Below, in pieces: positions 28,993 to 37,737 of a stretch of DNA of 64,000 bases. This DNA comes from Clostridia bacterium (GTDB lineage Bacteria; Bacillota; Clostridia; Christensenellales; Aristaeellaceae), in assembly GCA_017521565.1 (NCBI GenBank), contig JAFXCE010000144.1:1-64000 (forward strand), given 5' to 3'. The notes beneath the pieces were generated by a model that worked only from the letters and a program-made list of their open reading frames with translations, did no database searches and was not told where the DNA came from. Numbering within the stretch: position 1 is the first letter of the stretch; the number at the start of each line of letters is the position of its first letter. A program made the position numbers and the translations under genes.

Positions 28993-29835
28993 ATGAAGAA
29001 GCTTTCTATGCTCGTGCTGGCGCTGGTGCTGCTGGCTCTCCCGATGCTCGGCCTGGCCGAGGAGTTTGATCCGGCCGGCTTCATCGACTGGTTCAACGAG
29101 AGCGGCAACTGGATGACCGTTGCGAACGGCCACTGGTCCGCGAACCCGGCTGATCAGCCGACTGATGAGGATCTGGCGAAGATCTTCAGCGCGACGACCA
29201 AGCAGCAGAACGCCGTCCACTGGACGCCGTGGTACTTCGTCGTTGTCAAGGACGTCGAGGAACAGCGCAAGATTCTGGGCGACTACTGGGGCGATCCGGC
29301 GACCCTGGCAACCGAAGGCACTGTGACCGTGCTGTGCCTGGCGGACCAGATCCTCACCGCAGAAGAGGGCCATGTTTCTGCGTACGAGGGCTACTACATG
29401 CCGACCAAATTTGCGTACTATGATTCCGGCCTGACCTGCGGCCTGATGGGCGCTGCTGCCGCGACGCTGGGCTACAAGACCCACTACTTCGGCACCATCA
29501 ATGGTGAATATGCGCCGGCCGATATCGCGGGCAAGTATCAGTCCCTGAATCGCTACGTCAAGGAAGACGCCACCCGCGTTTGGGGCTTCCCGAACAGCTA
29601 CGGCGCCGAGACGCTGGAAGGCACCGCTTATCCGGTTTCCGGCAACTGCGTGTTTGTCTGCGCCATCGTCATGGGCAAGCCGGCTGCTGAAGAGACCATC
29701 GAGACCTGGGGCACCAACCATGGCCGCCCGGGCAACTGGGTAATCTGGGACGGCGTGCCGAACGAGAAGCCGGTTCAGCTGGCTGAAGTGACCGCTGAGG
29801 CCGATGCGACCAGCGCTGCGACTGCCGCTGAGTAA
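28993..29835 (+). CDS. Secreted nitroreductase-fold protein
   Basis: Signal peptide of about 22 residues (cleavage after GLAE or nearby), then a domain whose segments follow the nitroreductase pattern. NAVHWTPWYFVVVKD matches the N-x-Q-P-W-x-F-V-V-V FMN region, and LTCGLMGAAAATLGYKT matches the dimer helix. GNCVFVCAIVMGKPAAE matches the C-terminal strand with the usual G-x-P. Codons are strongly C/G-biased, as in highly expressed genes. Nitroreductases are normally cytoplasmic FMN enzymes, so export is unusual. Its divergent neighbour is a secreted ApbE. The substrate is unknown. Confidence 0.6.
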   Translation: MKKLSMLVLALVLLALPMLGLAEEFDPAGFIDWFNESGNWMTVANGHWSANPADQPTDEDLAKIFSATTKQQNAVHWTPWYFVVVKDVEEQRKILGDYWGDPATLATEGTVTVLCLADQILTAEEGHVSAYEGYYMPTKFAYYDSGLTCGLMGAAAATLGYKTHYFGTINGEYAPADIAGKYQSLNRYVKEDATRVWGFPNSYGAETLEGTAYPVSGNCVFVCAIVMGKPAAEETIETWGTNHGRPGNWVIWDGVPNEKPVQLAEVTAEADATSAATAAE

Positions 29836-29852
29836 TTCTGCCATCAATGAAT

Positions 29853-29890
29853 AAAATCCGCGCCTGAGCTTGCTCAGGCGCGGATTTTAT
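29853..29890. terminator. Strong bidirectional terminator
   Basis: Near-perfect stem AAAATCCGCGCCTGAGC / GCTCAGGCGCGGATTTT, between the nitroreductase-like gene and xpt. Confidence 0.95.
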
Positions 29891-29911
29891 ATATTGCGTA
29901 AACAAAAAGGA

Positions 29912-30499
29912 TTACACGTTTTGCTCGCGGAAGGTGATGATGCCGGTATCAGCGTCCATCGCATCGACGATCGCAAGAGATTCGAGATGATAGCCGAGAT
30001 TGCGGATGACGCGGCCGCCGATCTGGAAGCCCTTTTCAATGGCAATGCCCAGACCTTCAACCGTTGCGCCAGCGGATTCGGCGATGGAAATCAGGCCCTG
30101 CAGTGCGCAGCCATTGGCGAGGAAGTCATCGATGATGAGGACATGGTCGTCCGGACCGAGGAACTTCTTGGAAACGATGACCTGATTCTTGTTTTTATGC
30201 GTAAAGGATTCTACCTCGGCGACATACATTTCGCCTTCGATGTTGATGGATTTGGATTTTTTGGCGAAAACCATCGGTACGCCGAACTCGTTGGCGACGG
30301 GATAGGCGATGGCAATGCCGGACGCCTCGATGGTGAGCACCTTGGTGATATGCTTGTTTGCGAAGCGGCGGTGGAATTCCTTGCCGATTTCATTCATGAG
30401 GGAGATGTCCATCTGATGGTTGAGAAAGCTGTCCACTTTCAGGACGTTGCCGGGCTTGACGATGCCGTCGCGCATGATGCGCTCTTCAAGAAAATTCAT
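29912..30499 (-). CDS. xpt: Xanthine phosphoribosyltransferase
   Basis: PRTase with the PRPP loop [17 protein letters not shown], the N-terminal LLEERI-like start ([11 protein letters not shown]) and [15 protein letters not shown], all diagnostic of Xpt. It salvages xanthine to XMP in the cytoplasm. 195 aa. Ribosome-binding site CAGGAGG. In Bacillus xpt follows a guanine riboswitch; the roughly 60 bases between its start and the tRNA terminator are too short and lack that aptamer. Confidence 0.95.
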   Translation of the reverse strand: MNFLEERIMRDGIVKPGNVLKVDSFLNHQMDISLMNEIGKEFHRRFANKHITKVLTIEASGIAIAYPVANEFGVPMVFAKKSKSINIEGEMYVAEVESFTHKNKNQVIVSKKFLGPDDHVLIIDDFLANGCALQGLISIAESAGATVEGLGIAIEKGFQIGGRVIRNLGYHLESLAIVDAMDADTGIITFREQNV

Positions 30500-30558
30500 T
30501 CGTAGTACCTCCTGACGATTGGATCGGTCAGCGCTGTATCACAGGGAAGAGGATAGAT

Positions 30559-30593
30559 AAAAAAACATCACCCGGAGAAATCTGGGTGATGTT
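30559..30593 (-). terminator. Terminator after tRNA-Lys
   Basis: Read on the minus strand: AAACATCACCC, loop, GGGTGATGTTT and a run of T, directly after the tRNA CCA end. Confidence 0.88.
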
Positions 30594-30669
30594 TGGTGCA
30601 CCATCAGGGACTCGAACCCGGGACACCCTGATTAAGAGTCAGGTGCTCTACCAACTGAGCTAATGGTGC
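30594..30669 (-). tRNA. tRNA-Lys (anticodon CTT), CCA encoded
   Basis: A 76-nt cloverleaf on the minus strand. The acceptor GCACCAT pairs with ATGGTGC, the D-arm is AGCTCAGTTGGTAGAGC, and the anticodon loop CTCTTAA sits between CCTGA and TCAGG. The T-arm is CCGGGTTCGAGTCCCTG-like, and the 3' CCA is encoded. Single tRNA gene with its own terminator. Confidence 0.96.
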
Positions 30670-30817
30670 GTATCGTCTGTTTTGAGGTGCTCGCCTCTCA
30701 ACGAAAGCTAGTATATCACAGAGGTCGACAGAATGCAAGCCTTTTTTTTCAAAAAAAGTATCTTTTTTTCGTTTTTGTTTTTTCGGATGGACAATTTGTG
30801 TATAAAAGCACGATAGA

Positions 30818-30846
30818 AACAAAAGCGCCGCTGCAGAGCAGCGGCG
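30818..30846 (-). terminator. Terminator of the two-TM TPR-like protein gene
   Basis: Stem CGCCGCTGC / GCAGCGGCG with a three-base loop; on the minus strand it is followed by CTTTTG. Confidence 0.75.
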
Positions 30847-30850
30847 AAAA

Positions 30851-31672
30851 TCATGCCTTTTTTTCTGGTAACTGGGCGAGCAGGTCTGCGGCGACCTTGC
30901 CCGGATAGAGGTCGGACGCCACGTTGACAATGCGCTCAAGAAGCTTTTCTGCCTCGCGGCGGTTGTTAACGGCCAGATATGCGCGGGCGACCCACAGAGA
31001 AATCGTGACCTTATGCAGAAGCTGACTGTTGTTTTGAGAGAGCGTCTTGAGCGTTTCAATATTGGCCTTACCGGTCGTCAGGAATTTCAGGCATTGCTCA
31101 TTGAGCTCGGTAGAGAAAACCATGCGCTTCTTTTCGGGTTTGTTCTTTTGCAGGGCTTCGAGCTTTTCCTTGATGGCGAGCAGATCTGCCAGATGGCGCT
31201 TGGCGGTCTCTACGTCATTTTTCTGCTCTGCGCAGTAACACAGGTTGCTGACGATTGCGAAGCGTGTAAGCAGTTCATCCTCGCGTTTCTTTCCAGGCTT
31301 GATGGGGAAGGAAGAGAGCAGCGCCTGCGCGTCGTCAAAGCGGCCTTGCGCGCAGTAGGCGTTGGAGGTATGCAGATGAACCATCAGAGAGAGATTGGGA
31401 TTCTTGACCGGAATGCGGAGCAGCGGCTCATAGTGGATCAGGAAGCCCGCGGGGTTGAGCTGATCATAGAGGATAGCGAGCAGTTGGTTGTGCGTCGCTA
31501 CGGCGCTGGTGTACTGCAGCGCGATGATGACCAGAACACCGATTACGGCAATCAGCAAAAGGGCAATCGGGCTGATGCCGGCATACAGGATGGTGAACAC
31601 GCCCAGCATGGCCAGAAGAAGGCCGCATAGAAGCAGCATGCGCTTTTTAATGGAAGGAAAAAGCTGAAACAT
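30851..31672 (-). CDS. Membrane protein with two TM helices and a TPR-like cytoplasmic domain
   Basis: Not recognised. Two hydrophobic segments near the N-terminus (about residues 10-30 and 35-55) are followed by about 215 residues of amphipathic helices. Spacing is TPR-like (LHTSNAYCAQGRFDDAQALL, LWVARAYLAVNNRREAEKLLERIV). The tail ends in Lys/Glu. The start is ATG 31672 after AAGGAG; a longer frame beginning at 31735 has no ribosome-binding site. Single gene between tRNA-Lys and the TRAP remnant. Confidence 0.75.
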   Translation of the reverse strand: MFQLFPSIKKRMLLLCGLLLAMLGVFTILYAGISPIALLLIAVIGVLVIIALQYTSAVATHNQLLAILYDQLNPAGFLIHYEPLLRIPVKNPNLSLMVHLHTSNAYCAQGRFDDAQALLSSFPIKPGKKREDELLTRFAIVSNLCYCAEQKNDVETAKRHLADLLAIKEKLEALQKNKPEKKRMVFSTELNEQCLKFLTTGKANIETLKTLSQNNSQLLHKVTISLWVARAYLAVNNRREAEKLLERIVNVASDLYPGKVAADLLAQLPEKKA

Positions 31673-31847
31673 AGATGGAACTCCTTGTAGAAAAATCAGT
31701 ATATACAGTATATCTGCTGCGAGGGTGAAAAGCAATTGTTTTTTGTGCAGCGTGTTTTCTCTGTTTTATGATGTGAAGATTTCGGTATTCATGAAGCTTG
31801 TTCAAATGCGGGCGCATATTGACGATATCTTATCCCTGCTGGGTTGT

Positions 31848-32055
31848 TATGATCGCATTTCTGGCTGTACTGGTTTTCTTTGGCTTCCAGTATGTGATGA
31901 CCGGCTACAAGCGCCTGATTACCACCCTGAACATCTCCTATGCGTGGGTTACCGCATCTGTTCCAGTTGGTGCGCTGCTGATGATCATCTCCGTCGGCCA
32001 GAATCTGTTGAGGAGCATCAAGACGCCTGTTGAGAAGTGGGGTGAAAAGGCATGA
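31848..32055 (+). pseudogene. dctQ: Truncated dctQ (TRAP small permease), C-terminal remnant
   Basis: From about 31848 the sequence closely follows the last 70 codons of the intact dctQ at 35857-36351 (FxYVMTGYKRLITTLN, SVPVGA, IISVGQN, SIKTPVEKWGEKA). The first two of four membrane helices are gone, and the DNA upstream of 31848 is unrelated. An open frame does extend back to 31798 through 16-17 non-homologous codons. The end keeps the ATGA overlap with dctM. Reading: leftover of a duplicated or rearranged TRAP operon. Confidence 0.85.
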
Positions 32056-33341
32056 TCGCGGCTATCGGTATTTTCTTTGTGTTCCTTCTGCTGGGCATGC
32101 CTGTCGCCTTTGCGATCGGCATTTCCGGCTGGTCCTTCTTCATGATCCGTGAGCTGCCGCTGAGTATCATGGTTCAGAAGTCCATTTCCACCACACAGTC
32201 CTTCACCATGCTGGCGATCCCGCTGTTCATTCTGGCGGGCAACCTGATGAATGCCACCGGCATCACCAAGCGCCTGATGAACGTTGCGAACGTGCTGTGC
32301 GGCCACATGTATGGCTCCGTCGGCCAGGTTTCCTGCGTGCTGTCCACCCTGATGGGCGGCGTTTCCGGTTCCGCCGTTGCGGACGCGGCGATGGAGTGCC
32401 GCATCCTCGGACCGGAGATGCTGCGCCTGGGCTATTCCCGCGGCTGGTCCGCTGCGGTTAACGGCCTGTCCGGCCTGATCGTTGCGACAATTCCGCCGTC
32501 CATGGGTCTGATCATCTACGGCACCACTGGTGAGGTTTCCATCGGCCGCCTGTTTATGGCCGGCTGGTTCCCGGGCGTGCTGATGATGACCTTCATGATG
32601 ATCGCCGTCCGCTGGTCTGCGCGCAAGTTCGGCTATAAGCCGGAGCGCGAGAAGATGGCGCCGGTCAGCGAGATTCTGAAGGTTACGCTGGATGCGATCT
32701 GGGCGATTCTGTTCCCGATCCTTCTCATTCTGCTGATCCGCTTCGGCATCATGAGCCCGACCGAATCCGGTGCTTTTGCCTGCGCGTATGCCCTGTTTGT
32801 GGGCCTGGTGATCTACCGTGAGATGACTCCGGCGATCATGCTGCAGACCCTGAAGGATTCCGTCAAGGACGTGACCGTTATCGCGATCATCCTGTGCTTC
32901 TCCGGCGTGTTCGGTTACGGCGTTGTCTTTGACGATCTGACCACTACGCTGGCGACTGCGTTGGTATCCATCACTTCTAACCGCATTGCGCTGCTGTTCC
33001 TGGTTATCCTGTTCCTGCTGATCTGCGGCTGCTTCATGGAGACCACGGTTATCGCGCTGATCCTGACTCCGATCCTCAAGCCGGTTATGGAGAGCGTGGG
33101 CGTTGATCCGGTCGTCTTCGGTATGATCATGATGACCTGCGTTACCTTCGGCGTTATGACTCCGCCGGTCGGCACCGGTCTTTATACCACTGCCGACATC
33201 ATGGGCTGCTCCATCGGCGACGTTGTCAAGGACGGCTGGCCGTTCTGTCTGGCGGTTGTCCTGGTTGTTGTCGTCATGGTGTTCTTCCCGGATGCCGTGC
33301 TGCTGCTGCCGAACCTCGTGTATGGTGCGGGCGGCGTGTAA
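32052..33341 (+). CDS. dctM: TRAP transporter large permease (DctM), copy 1
   Basis: A 429-aa, roughly 12-helix DctM protein (IGISGWSFFMIRELPL, AIPLFILAGNLMNATGIT, GGVSGSAVADAA, TPPVGTGLYTTADI). It forms the Na+-driven solute channel of TRAP uptake together with DctQ and DctP. It differs from copy 2 (36348-37637) at only about 30 residues by eye. The adjacent dctQ is truncated and no dctP is next to it, so function depends on partners from the other locus or is lost. No premature stop is present. Confidence 0.92.
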   Translation: MIAAIGIFFVFLLLGMPVAFAIGISGWSFFMIRELPLSIMVQKSISTTQSFTMLAIPLFILAGNLMNATGITKRLMNVANVLCGHMYGSVGQVSCVLSTLMGGVSGSAVADAAMECRILGPEMLRLGYSRGWSAAVNGLSGLIVATIPPSMGLIIYGTTGEVSIGRLFMAGWFPGVLMMTFMMIAVRWSARKFGYKPEREKMAPVSEILKVTLDAIWAILFPILLILLIRFGIMSPTESGAFACAYALFVGLVIYREMTPAIMLQTLKDSVKDVTVIAIILCFSGVFGYGVVFDDLTTTLATALVSITSNRIALLFLVILFLLICGCFMETTVIALILTPILKPVMESVGVDPVVFGMIMMTCVTFGVMTPPVGTGLYTTADIMGCSIGDVVKDGWPFCLAVVLVVVVMVFFPDAVLLLPNLVYGAGGV

Positions 33342-33356
33342 TCAAAATGTTCAAGC

Positions 33357-33399
33357 CCCGGAATTTCCCTAATATGTGGAAATTCCGGGTACTTTTTTT
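33357..33399 (+). terminator. Terminator after dctM copy 1
   Basis: Stem CCCGGAATTTCC / GGAAATTCCGGG, then TACTTTTTTT. Confidence 0.92.
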
Positions 33400-33448
33400 C
33401 TATTTCCAACAAATACACAGGCGTTGGTGGAGAGTGTGTTAATAGAAC

Positions 33449-33519
33449 TTGACAGAAATGCATAAATGCGTTAATATATATTTATATAGTTTGACAATTG
33501 ATAAACTAGAATACTAGTT
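33449..33519 (+). promoter_or_regulatory. manA promoter and candidate GntR operator
   Basis: TTGACA (33449-33454), 17 bases, TAATAT (33472-33477). About 27 bases on is the inverted repeat AACTAG-AATA-CTAGTT (33504-33519), which contains TACTAGT. The same core occurs before the UxuB-like gene (37758-37767). Confidence 0.5.
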
Positions 33520-33551
33520 ATATCATATAGACAGAACAAGAGGGAATTTTC

Positions 33552-34703
33552 GTGAATTTCGATCAAAAGAATCTTGATTCTTGGCAGGAAATTAACAGTT
33601 GCGCCGAGAATTATAAAAAATTGGATATAAAGAGAACTTTGCTCAAAACCGGAGAAACCCGTGTTTGGCGCACCTATGGCGGCGGTGCTGCGCTGGATCG
33701 CTGGCATGGCCGCAAGGGGGAGAATGGCATGTTCCCGGAGGACTGGGCGGCCAGCACAACCCGCGCGCTCAATCCCGGAAGAGAGCATATTATCGAAGGG
33801 CTCAGCCGCGTGATCAGCATGGAAGGCGAGCCGTATCTCACCGATGTGATTGCACAGGATCCGCAGGGATTCTTCGGCGCGGCGCATCTTCAGGCATTCG
33901 GCGAAAAGGCCGGTTTTCTGGTCAAGCTCATTGATGCGGGCGAGCGCCTGACCATTCAGGTCCATCCGGATAAGCGCTATGCCAAAGAGATTCTTCACAG
34001 CGATTATGGAAAAACAGAATCCTGGTATATTCTGGGATCGAATTCCGAGGAGATTCAGCCGTGTATCTATCTGGGCTTCAAGCCTGGGGTGACGCGCGAG
34101 ATCTGGAAGGATATCTTCGAACGTCAGGATATTCCGGCGATGCTGGATTGCCTGCATAAGATCCCTGTACAGGCAGGGGAGTGTTACTTCATTTCTGCCG
34201 GCGTGCCTCATGCCATCGGCGAGGGATGCTTCCTTGCGGAAATTCAGGAGCCGACGGATTACACCATGCGCACTGAGCTGGTGACGCCTGCAGGCTTGCG
34301 TATTCACGAGAATCAGTGTCATCAGGGCGTCGGATATGAGATGATGCTTGATTGTTTCCATTATGACGGCGCACCGCTGGAGGAAACCGTGGCGCGCTGG
34401 CGCAGCGAGCCGGTCTGTATCTGCAATGAGGCGGGCGGCAGAATTGATTCGCTCATTGATGAGCGCCAGACGGAGCTGTTTTCTATGCGGCGCGTTCTGG
34501 TTGAAGACGAGATTTCGCTGGAAGCTGCAGGTGCGATGCGCATTCTGATGGTGCTTTCAGGAAACGGCAGTATACGCATGAACGGTGAGGCAATGGGTAT
34601 TGCGCAGGGTGATGTGCTGGTTGCATGCGCAGACTGCCCCACGCTTCATGTCGAGGCAAATGAAAAGCTGACGATTCTGGAGAGCTTTCCGCCCAGAGCT
34701 TAA
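33552..34703 (+). CDS. manA: Class I mannose-6-phosphate isomerase family protein
   Basis: Type I cupin isomerase: zinc-site stretch LTIQVHPDKRYA, then YLGFKPGV and the substrate-site ISAGVPHAIGEGCFLAEIQEPTDYT. It interconverts mannose-6-P and fructose-6-P. The first 45 residues are atypical (GETRVWRTYGGGAALDRWHG), suggesting a divergent subgroup often found beside sugar-acid genes. GTG start after AAGAGGG. Context with TRAP, UxuB-like and GntR genes suggests a catabolic role, with a specific substrate unknown. Confidence 0.85.
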   Translation: MNFDQKNLDSWQEINSCAENYKKLDIKRTLLKTGETRVWRTYGGGAALDRWHGRKGENGMFPEDWAASTTRALNPGREHIIEGLSRVISMEGEPYLTDVIAQDPQGFFGAAHLQAFGEKAGFLVKLIDAGERLTIQVHPDKRYAKEILHSDYGKTESWYILGSNSEEIQPCIYLGFKPGVTREIWKDIFERQDIPAMLDCLHKIPVQAGECYFISAGVPHAIGEGCFLAEIQEPTDYTMRTELVTPAGLRIHENQCHQGVGYEMMLDCFHYDGAPLEETVARWRSEPVCICNEAGGRIDSLIDERQTELFSMRRVLVEDEISLEAAGAMRILMVLSGNGSIRMNGEAMGIAQGDVLVACADCPTLHVEANEKLTILESFPPRA

Positions 34704-34788
34704 CAGTTTTCGTCGGGTACGCCATGTTGTATGTCCCCCGGAGAAGAACCGGGTGATATAAATACATTTTTTAGGGGAGGAACCTAAA

Positions 34789-35763
34789 ATGAAAAAGATC
34801 CTTGTCGTGGCGCTGGCGCTCATCATGTGCTTCGCGCTGTGCTCCGTTGCGTCTGCGAAGACCTACGAGCTGAAGATCTCCACCACCCAGACCGACTCTT
34901 CCATGATCTATGCGGGCCTGCAGGCTGCCGCTGATGAGATCATGGCGAAGACCAACGGCGAAGTGAAGGTCACCATCTATCCGTCTTCCCAGCTGGGCGG
35001 CGAAGAAGACATGATCGACCAGGCGATCGCTGGCATCGGCGTCGCGGTTCTGACCGACGCTGGCCGTATGTCCAGCTACGTCAACGACATCGGTATCTTC
35101 AACATGGCGTACTTCGTAGACAGCTACGAGGCTGGCCTGAAGGTCATCGCGACCGATACCTTCCAGGGCTGGGTTGAGCAGCTGGCGAACGATCACGGCA
35201 TCCGCGTGCTGTGCTTCAACTACTTCGACGGCGCCCGCTCCTTCATGCAGAACAAGGAGATCAAGACCCCGGCCGAGCTGAAGGGCCTGGTTACCCGTAC
35301 TCCGGGTGCTGCTCCGTACAACGAGTCCATCTCCGCGATGGGCGCCACTCCGTACAACGTTGCCTGGTCCGAGGTTTACAACTCCATCCAGACCAAGGCG
35401 ATCGACGCGTGCGAAGTGCAGTACACCTCTGCGGTTTCTTCCCACATCTACGAGGTCTGCAAGTACGTGACCAAGACCGAGCACATCAACCTGTTCAACT
35501 GCCTGATCGCTGGCGAGCGCTGGTTCAAGAAGCTGCCGGCCGAGTATCAGCAGATCGTCCTCGACGCCTGCTACAACAAGGCGTATGAGAACGCGATGTC
35601 CATCGTCGCCGCTCAGGCCGACATGGAGAAGACTCTGGTTGACAACGGCATGACCATCACCGAGGTCGACAAGGCCCTGTTCAACGAGGCTGTTGCTCCG
35701 GCTTACGAGAAGCTGGGCTGGACCGAGCTGCGCGCCAAGATCTACGAAGAGGCTGGCATCTAA
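34789..35763 (+). CDS. dctP: TRAP transporter substrate-binding protein (DctP)
   Basis: Signal peptide of 23 residues (cleavage near VASA-K), then the DctP fold: TDSSMIYAGLQAAADEIMAKTNGEVKVTIYPSSQLGGEEDMIDQ and FNYFDGARSFM. The conserved Arg of GLVTRTPG normally binds the ligand carboxylate. No lipobox Cys is evident, although Cys residues occur in the hydrophobic core (MCFALC). Strongly biased codons and a GGGGAGG ribosome-binding site indicate high expression. A terminator follows directly. A sugar-acid ligand (hexuronate/aldonate) is inferred from neighbours. Confidence 0.92.
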   Translation: MKKILVVALALIMCFALCSVASAKTYELKISTTQTDSSMIYAGLQAAADEIMAKTNGEVKVTIYPSSQLGGEEDMIDQAIAGIGVAVLTDAGRMSSYVNDIGIFNMAYFVDSYEAGLKVIATDTFQGWVEQLANDHGIRVLCFNYFDGARSFMQNKEIKTPAELKGLVTRTPGAAPYNESISAMGATPYNVAWSEVYNSIQTKAIDACEVQYTSAVSSHIYEVCKYVTKTEHINLFNCLIAGERWFKKLPAEYQQIVLDACYNKAYENAMSIVAAQADMEKTLVDNGMTITEVDKALFNEAVAPAYEKLGWTELRAKIYEEAGI

Positions 35764-35788
35764 TTCGGTCATCTCAATTCATACGAGA

Positions 35789-35828
35789 AAGGGCGAAGGT
35801 TCCACCGAGCCTTCGCCCTTCTTCTTTT
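35789..35828 (+). terminator. Internal terminator between dctP and dctQ
   Basis: Stem AAGGGCGAAGG / CCTTCGCCCTT (35789-35799, 35810-35820), then CTTCTTTT. It probably limits readthrough so that binding protein exceeds permease. Confidence 0.88.
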
Positions 35829-35856
35829 GATCCATGCGAAGGAGCGTATTTTTCCC

Positions 35857-36351
35857 ATGAATACGGTTAAGAAGATCTATGAAAAGTTCTGCAAGGTAGA
35901 GCAGTGGATCGCCATGTTCCTGCTTGCGGGCATCACGGTGCTGGTCTTTGTATCCGCCCTGATGCGTACCCTCGGTTTCCCGCTCAACTGGGCGCAGGAC
36001 GCCGCGCTGATCATGTTTGCCTGGCTGGCCTTCATCGGCGGCGATATCGCGCTGCATTCCACCGGCCTGATCGGCGTTGACCTGATCGTGACCCATTTCC
36101 CGAAGAGCGTGCAGAAGGCGATTGATATCCTCTTCAAGGTGATCATGCTGGCCTTCCTGGCGGTGCTCGTTTACTTTGGCTTTGAGTATGTGATGACCGG
36201 CTATAAGCGCCTGATCACCACCCTGAACGTTTCTTATGCGTATGTTACGTCTTCTGTTCCGGTCGGTGCTTTCCTGATGATCATCTCCGTCGGCCAGAAT
36301 CTGTACAAGAGCATCAAGACGCCTGTTGAGAAGTGGGGTGAAAAGGCATGA
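35857..36351 (+). CDS. dctQ: TRAP transporter small permease (DctQ)
   Basis: 164 aa with four hydrophobic helices (about 18-40, 48-66, 90-112, 128-148) and the family segments FPLNWAQDAALIMFAWLAFIGGDIA and GVDLIVTHFPKSVQ. It pairs with DctM in the membrane. ATG 35857 is taken as start, although the AAGGAG site is about 12 bases away. The last four bases overlap dctM (ATGA). It is the intact parent of the remnant at 31848. Confidence 0.92.
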   Translation: MNTVKKIYEKFCKVEQWIAMFLLAGITVLVFVSALMRTLGFPLNWAQDAALIMFAWLAFIGGDIALHSTGLIGVDLIVTHFPKSVQKAIDILFKVIMLAFLAVLVYFGFEYVMTGYKRLITTLNVSYAYVTSSVPVGAFLMIISVGQNLYKSIKTPVEKWGEKA

Positions 36352-37637
36352 TCGGCGCTATTGGTATTTTCTTTGTGTTCCTGCTGCTGGGCATGCCTGT
36401 CGCCTTCGCGATCGGCATTTCCGGCTGGTCCTTCTTCATGATCCGTGAGCTGCCGCTGAGCATCATGGTTCAGAAGTCCATCTCCACCACGCAGTCCTTC
36501 ACCATGCTGGCGATCCCGCTGTTCATTCTGGCGGGCAACCTGATGAATGCCACCGGCATCACCAAGCGCCTGATGAACCTGGCGAGCGTGCTGTGCGGCC
36601 ATATGTATGGCTCCGTCGGCCAGGTCTCCTGCGTGCTGTCCACGCTGATGGGCGGCGTTTCCGGTTCCGCCGTTGCGGACGCTGCCATGCAGTGCCGCAT
36701 CCTTGGTCCGGAGATGACCAAGCTCGGCTATTCCCGCGGCTGGTCTGCGGCGGTCAACGGCCTGTCCGGCCTGATCGTTGCGACGATTCCGCCGTCCATG
36801 GGTCTGATCATTTACGGTACCACCGGTGAGGTTTCCATCGGCCGCCTGTTCATGGCCGGCTGGTTCCCGGGCATCGTGATGATGATCTTCCTGATGATCG
36901 CGGTTCGCTGGTCCGCTCGCAAGTACGGCTATAAGCCGGCACGTGAGAAGATGGCTCCGGCCTCCGAGATTCTCAAGACCTGTATTGATTCCATCTGGGC
37001 GCTGCTGTTCCCGATTCTGCTGATCGTTCTGATCCGCTTCGGCATCATGAGCCCGACCGAGTCCGGCGCGTTTGCCTGCGCGTATGCGCTGTTTGTTGGC
37101 CTTGTGATCTACCGTGAGATGACCCCGGCGATCATGATGCAGACTCTGCGTGATTCCGTCAAGGACGTCACGGTTATCGCGATCATCCTGTGCTTCTCCG
37201 GCGTGTTCGGTTACGGCGTCGTCTTTGACGACCTGACCACCACCCTGGCGACTGCGCTGGTTGCAATCACCTCTAATAAGATCGCGCTGCTGTTCCTGGT
37301 TATCCTGTTCCTGTTCATCTGCGGCTGCTTCATGGAGACCACGGTTATCGCCCTGATCCTGACCCCGATTCTCAAGCCGGTTATGGAGAGCGTGGGCGTC
37401 GATCCGGTCGTCTTCGGTATGATCATGATGACTTGCGTTACCTTCGGCGTCATGACCCCGCCGGTCGGCACCGGTCTTTATACCACTGCCGACATCATGG
37501 GCTGCTCCATTCAGGACGTTGTCAAGGATGGCTGGCCGTTCTATGTGGCGGTTCTGTTGGTTGTTGTCGTCATGGTGTTCTTCCCGGATGCAGTGCTGTT
37601 CCTGCCGAACCTCGTGTACGGCGTGGGCGGCGCGTAA
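36348..37637 (+). CDS. dctM: TRAP transporter large permease (DctM), copy 2
   Basis: 429 aa, same membrane topology and motifs as copy 1. It overlaps dctQ by four bases and belongs to the complete dctPQM set, so it is the copy expected to work with this binding protein. The two dctM genes are nearly identical in DNA across long stretches, pointing to recent duplication or gene conversion; differences cluster in the loop after GWFPG and in the KVTLDAIWA / KTCIDSIWA segment. Confidence 0.93.
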   Translation: MIGAIGIFFVFLLLGMPVAFAIGISGWSFFMIRELPLSIMVQKSISTTQSFTMLAIPLFILAGNLMNATGITKRLMNLASVLCGHMYGSVGQVSCVLSTLMGGVSGSAVADAAMQCRILGPEMTKLGYSRGWSAAVNGLSGLIVATIPPSMGLIIYGTTGEVSIGRLFMAGWFPGIVMMIFLMIAVRWSARKYGYKPAREKMAPASEILKTCIDSIWALLFPILLIVLIRFGIMSPTESGAFACAYALFVGLVIYREMTPAIMMQTLRDSVKDVTVIAIILCFSGVFGYGVVFDDLTTTLATALVAITSNKIALLFLVILFLFICGCFMETTVIALILTPILKPVMESVGVDPVVFGMIMMTCVTFGVMTPPVGTGLYTTADIMGCSIQDVVKDGWPFYVAVLLVVVVMVFFPDAVLFLPNLVYGVGGA

Positions 37638-37737
37638 TCGCTGATATTCACGCAAAGACATAGTTTGTAAAGCATACGCTTGTGAGATTTTTACAATGAA
37701 TTTTGTAAAAGGGGTAGCAGGCGTATGTTTTTTCTGT

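Noticed and set aside
30500-30558. Guanine riboswitch before xpt
   Set aside because: The space between the xpt start and the tRNA terminator is only about 60 bases and lacks the conserved aptamer loops.
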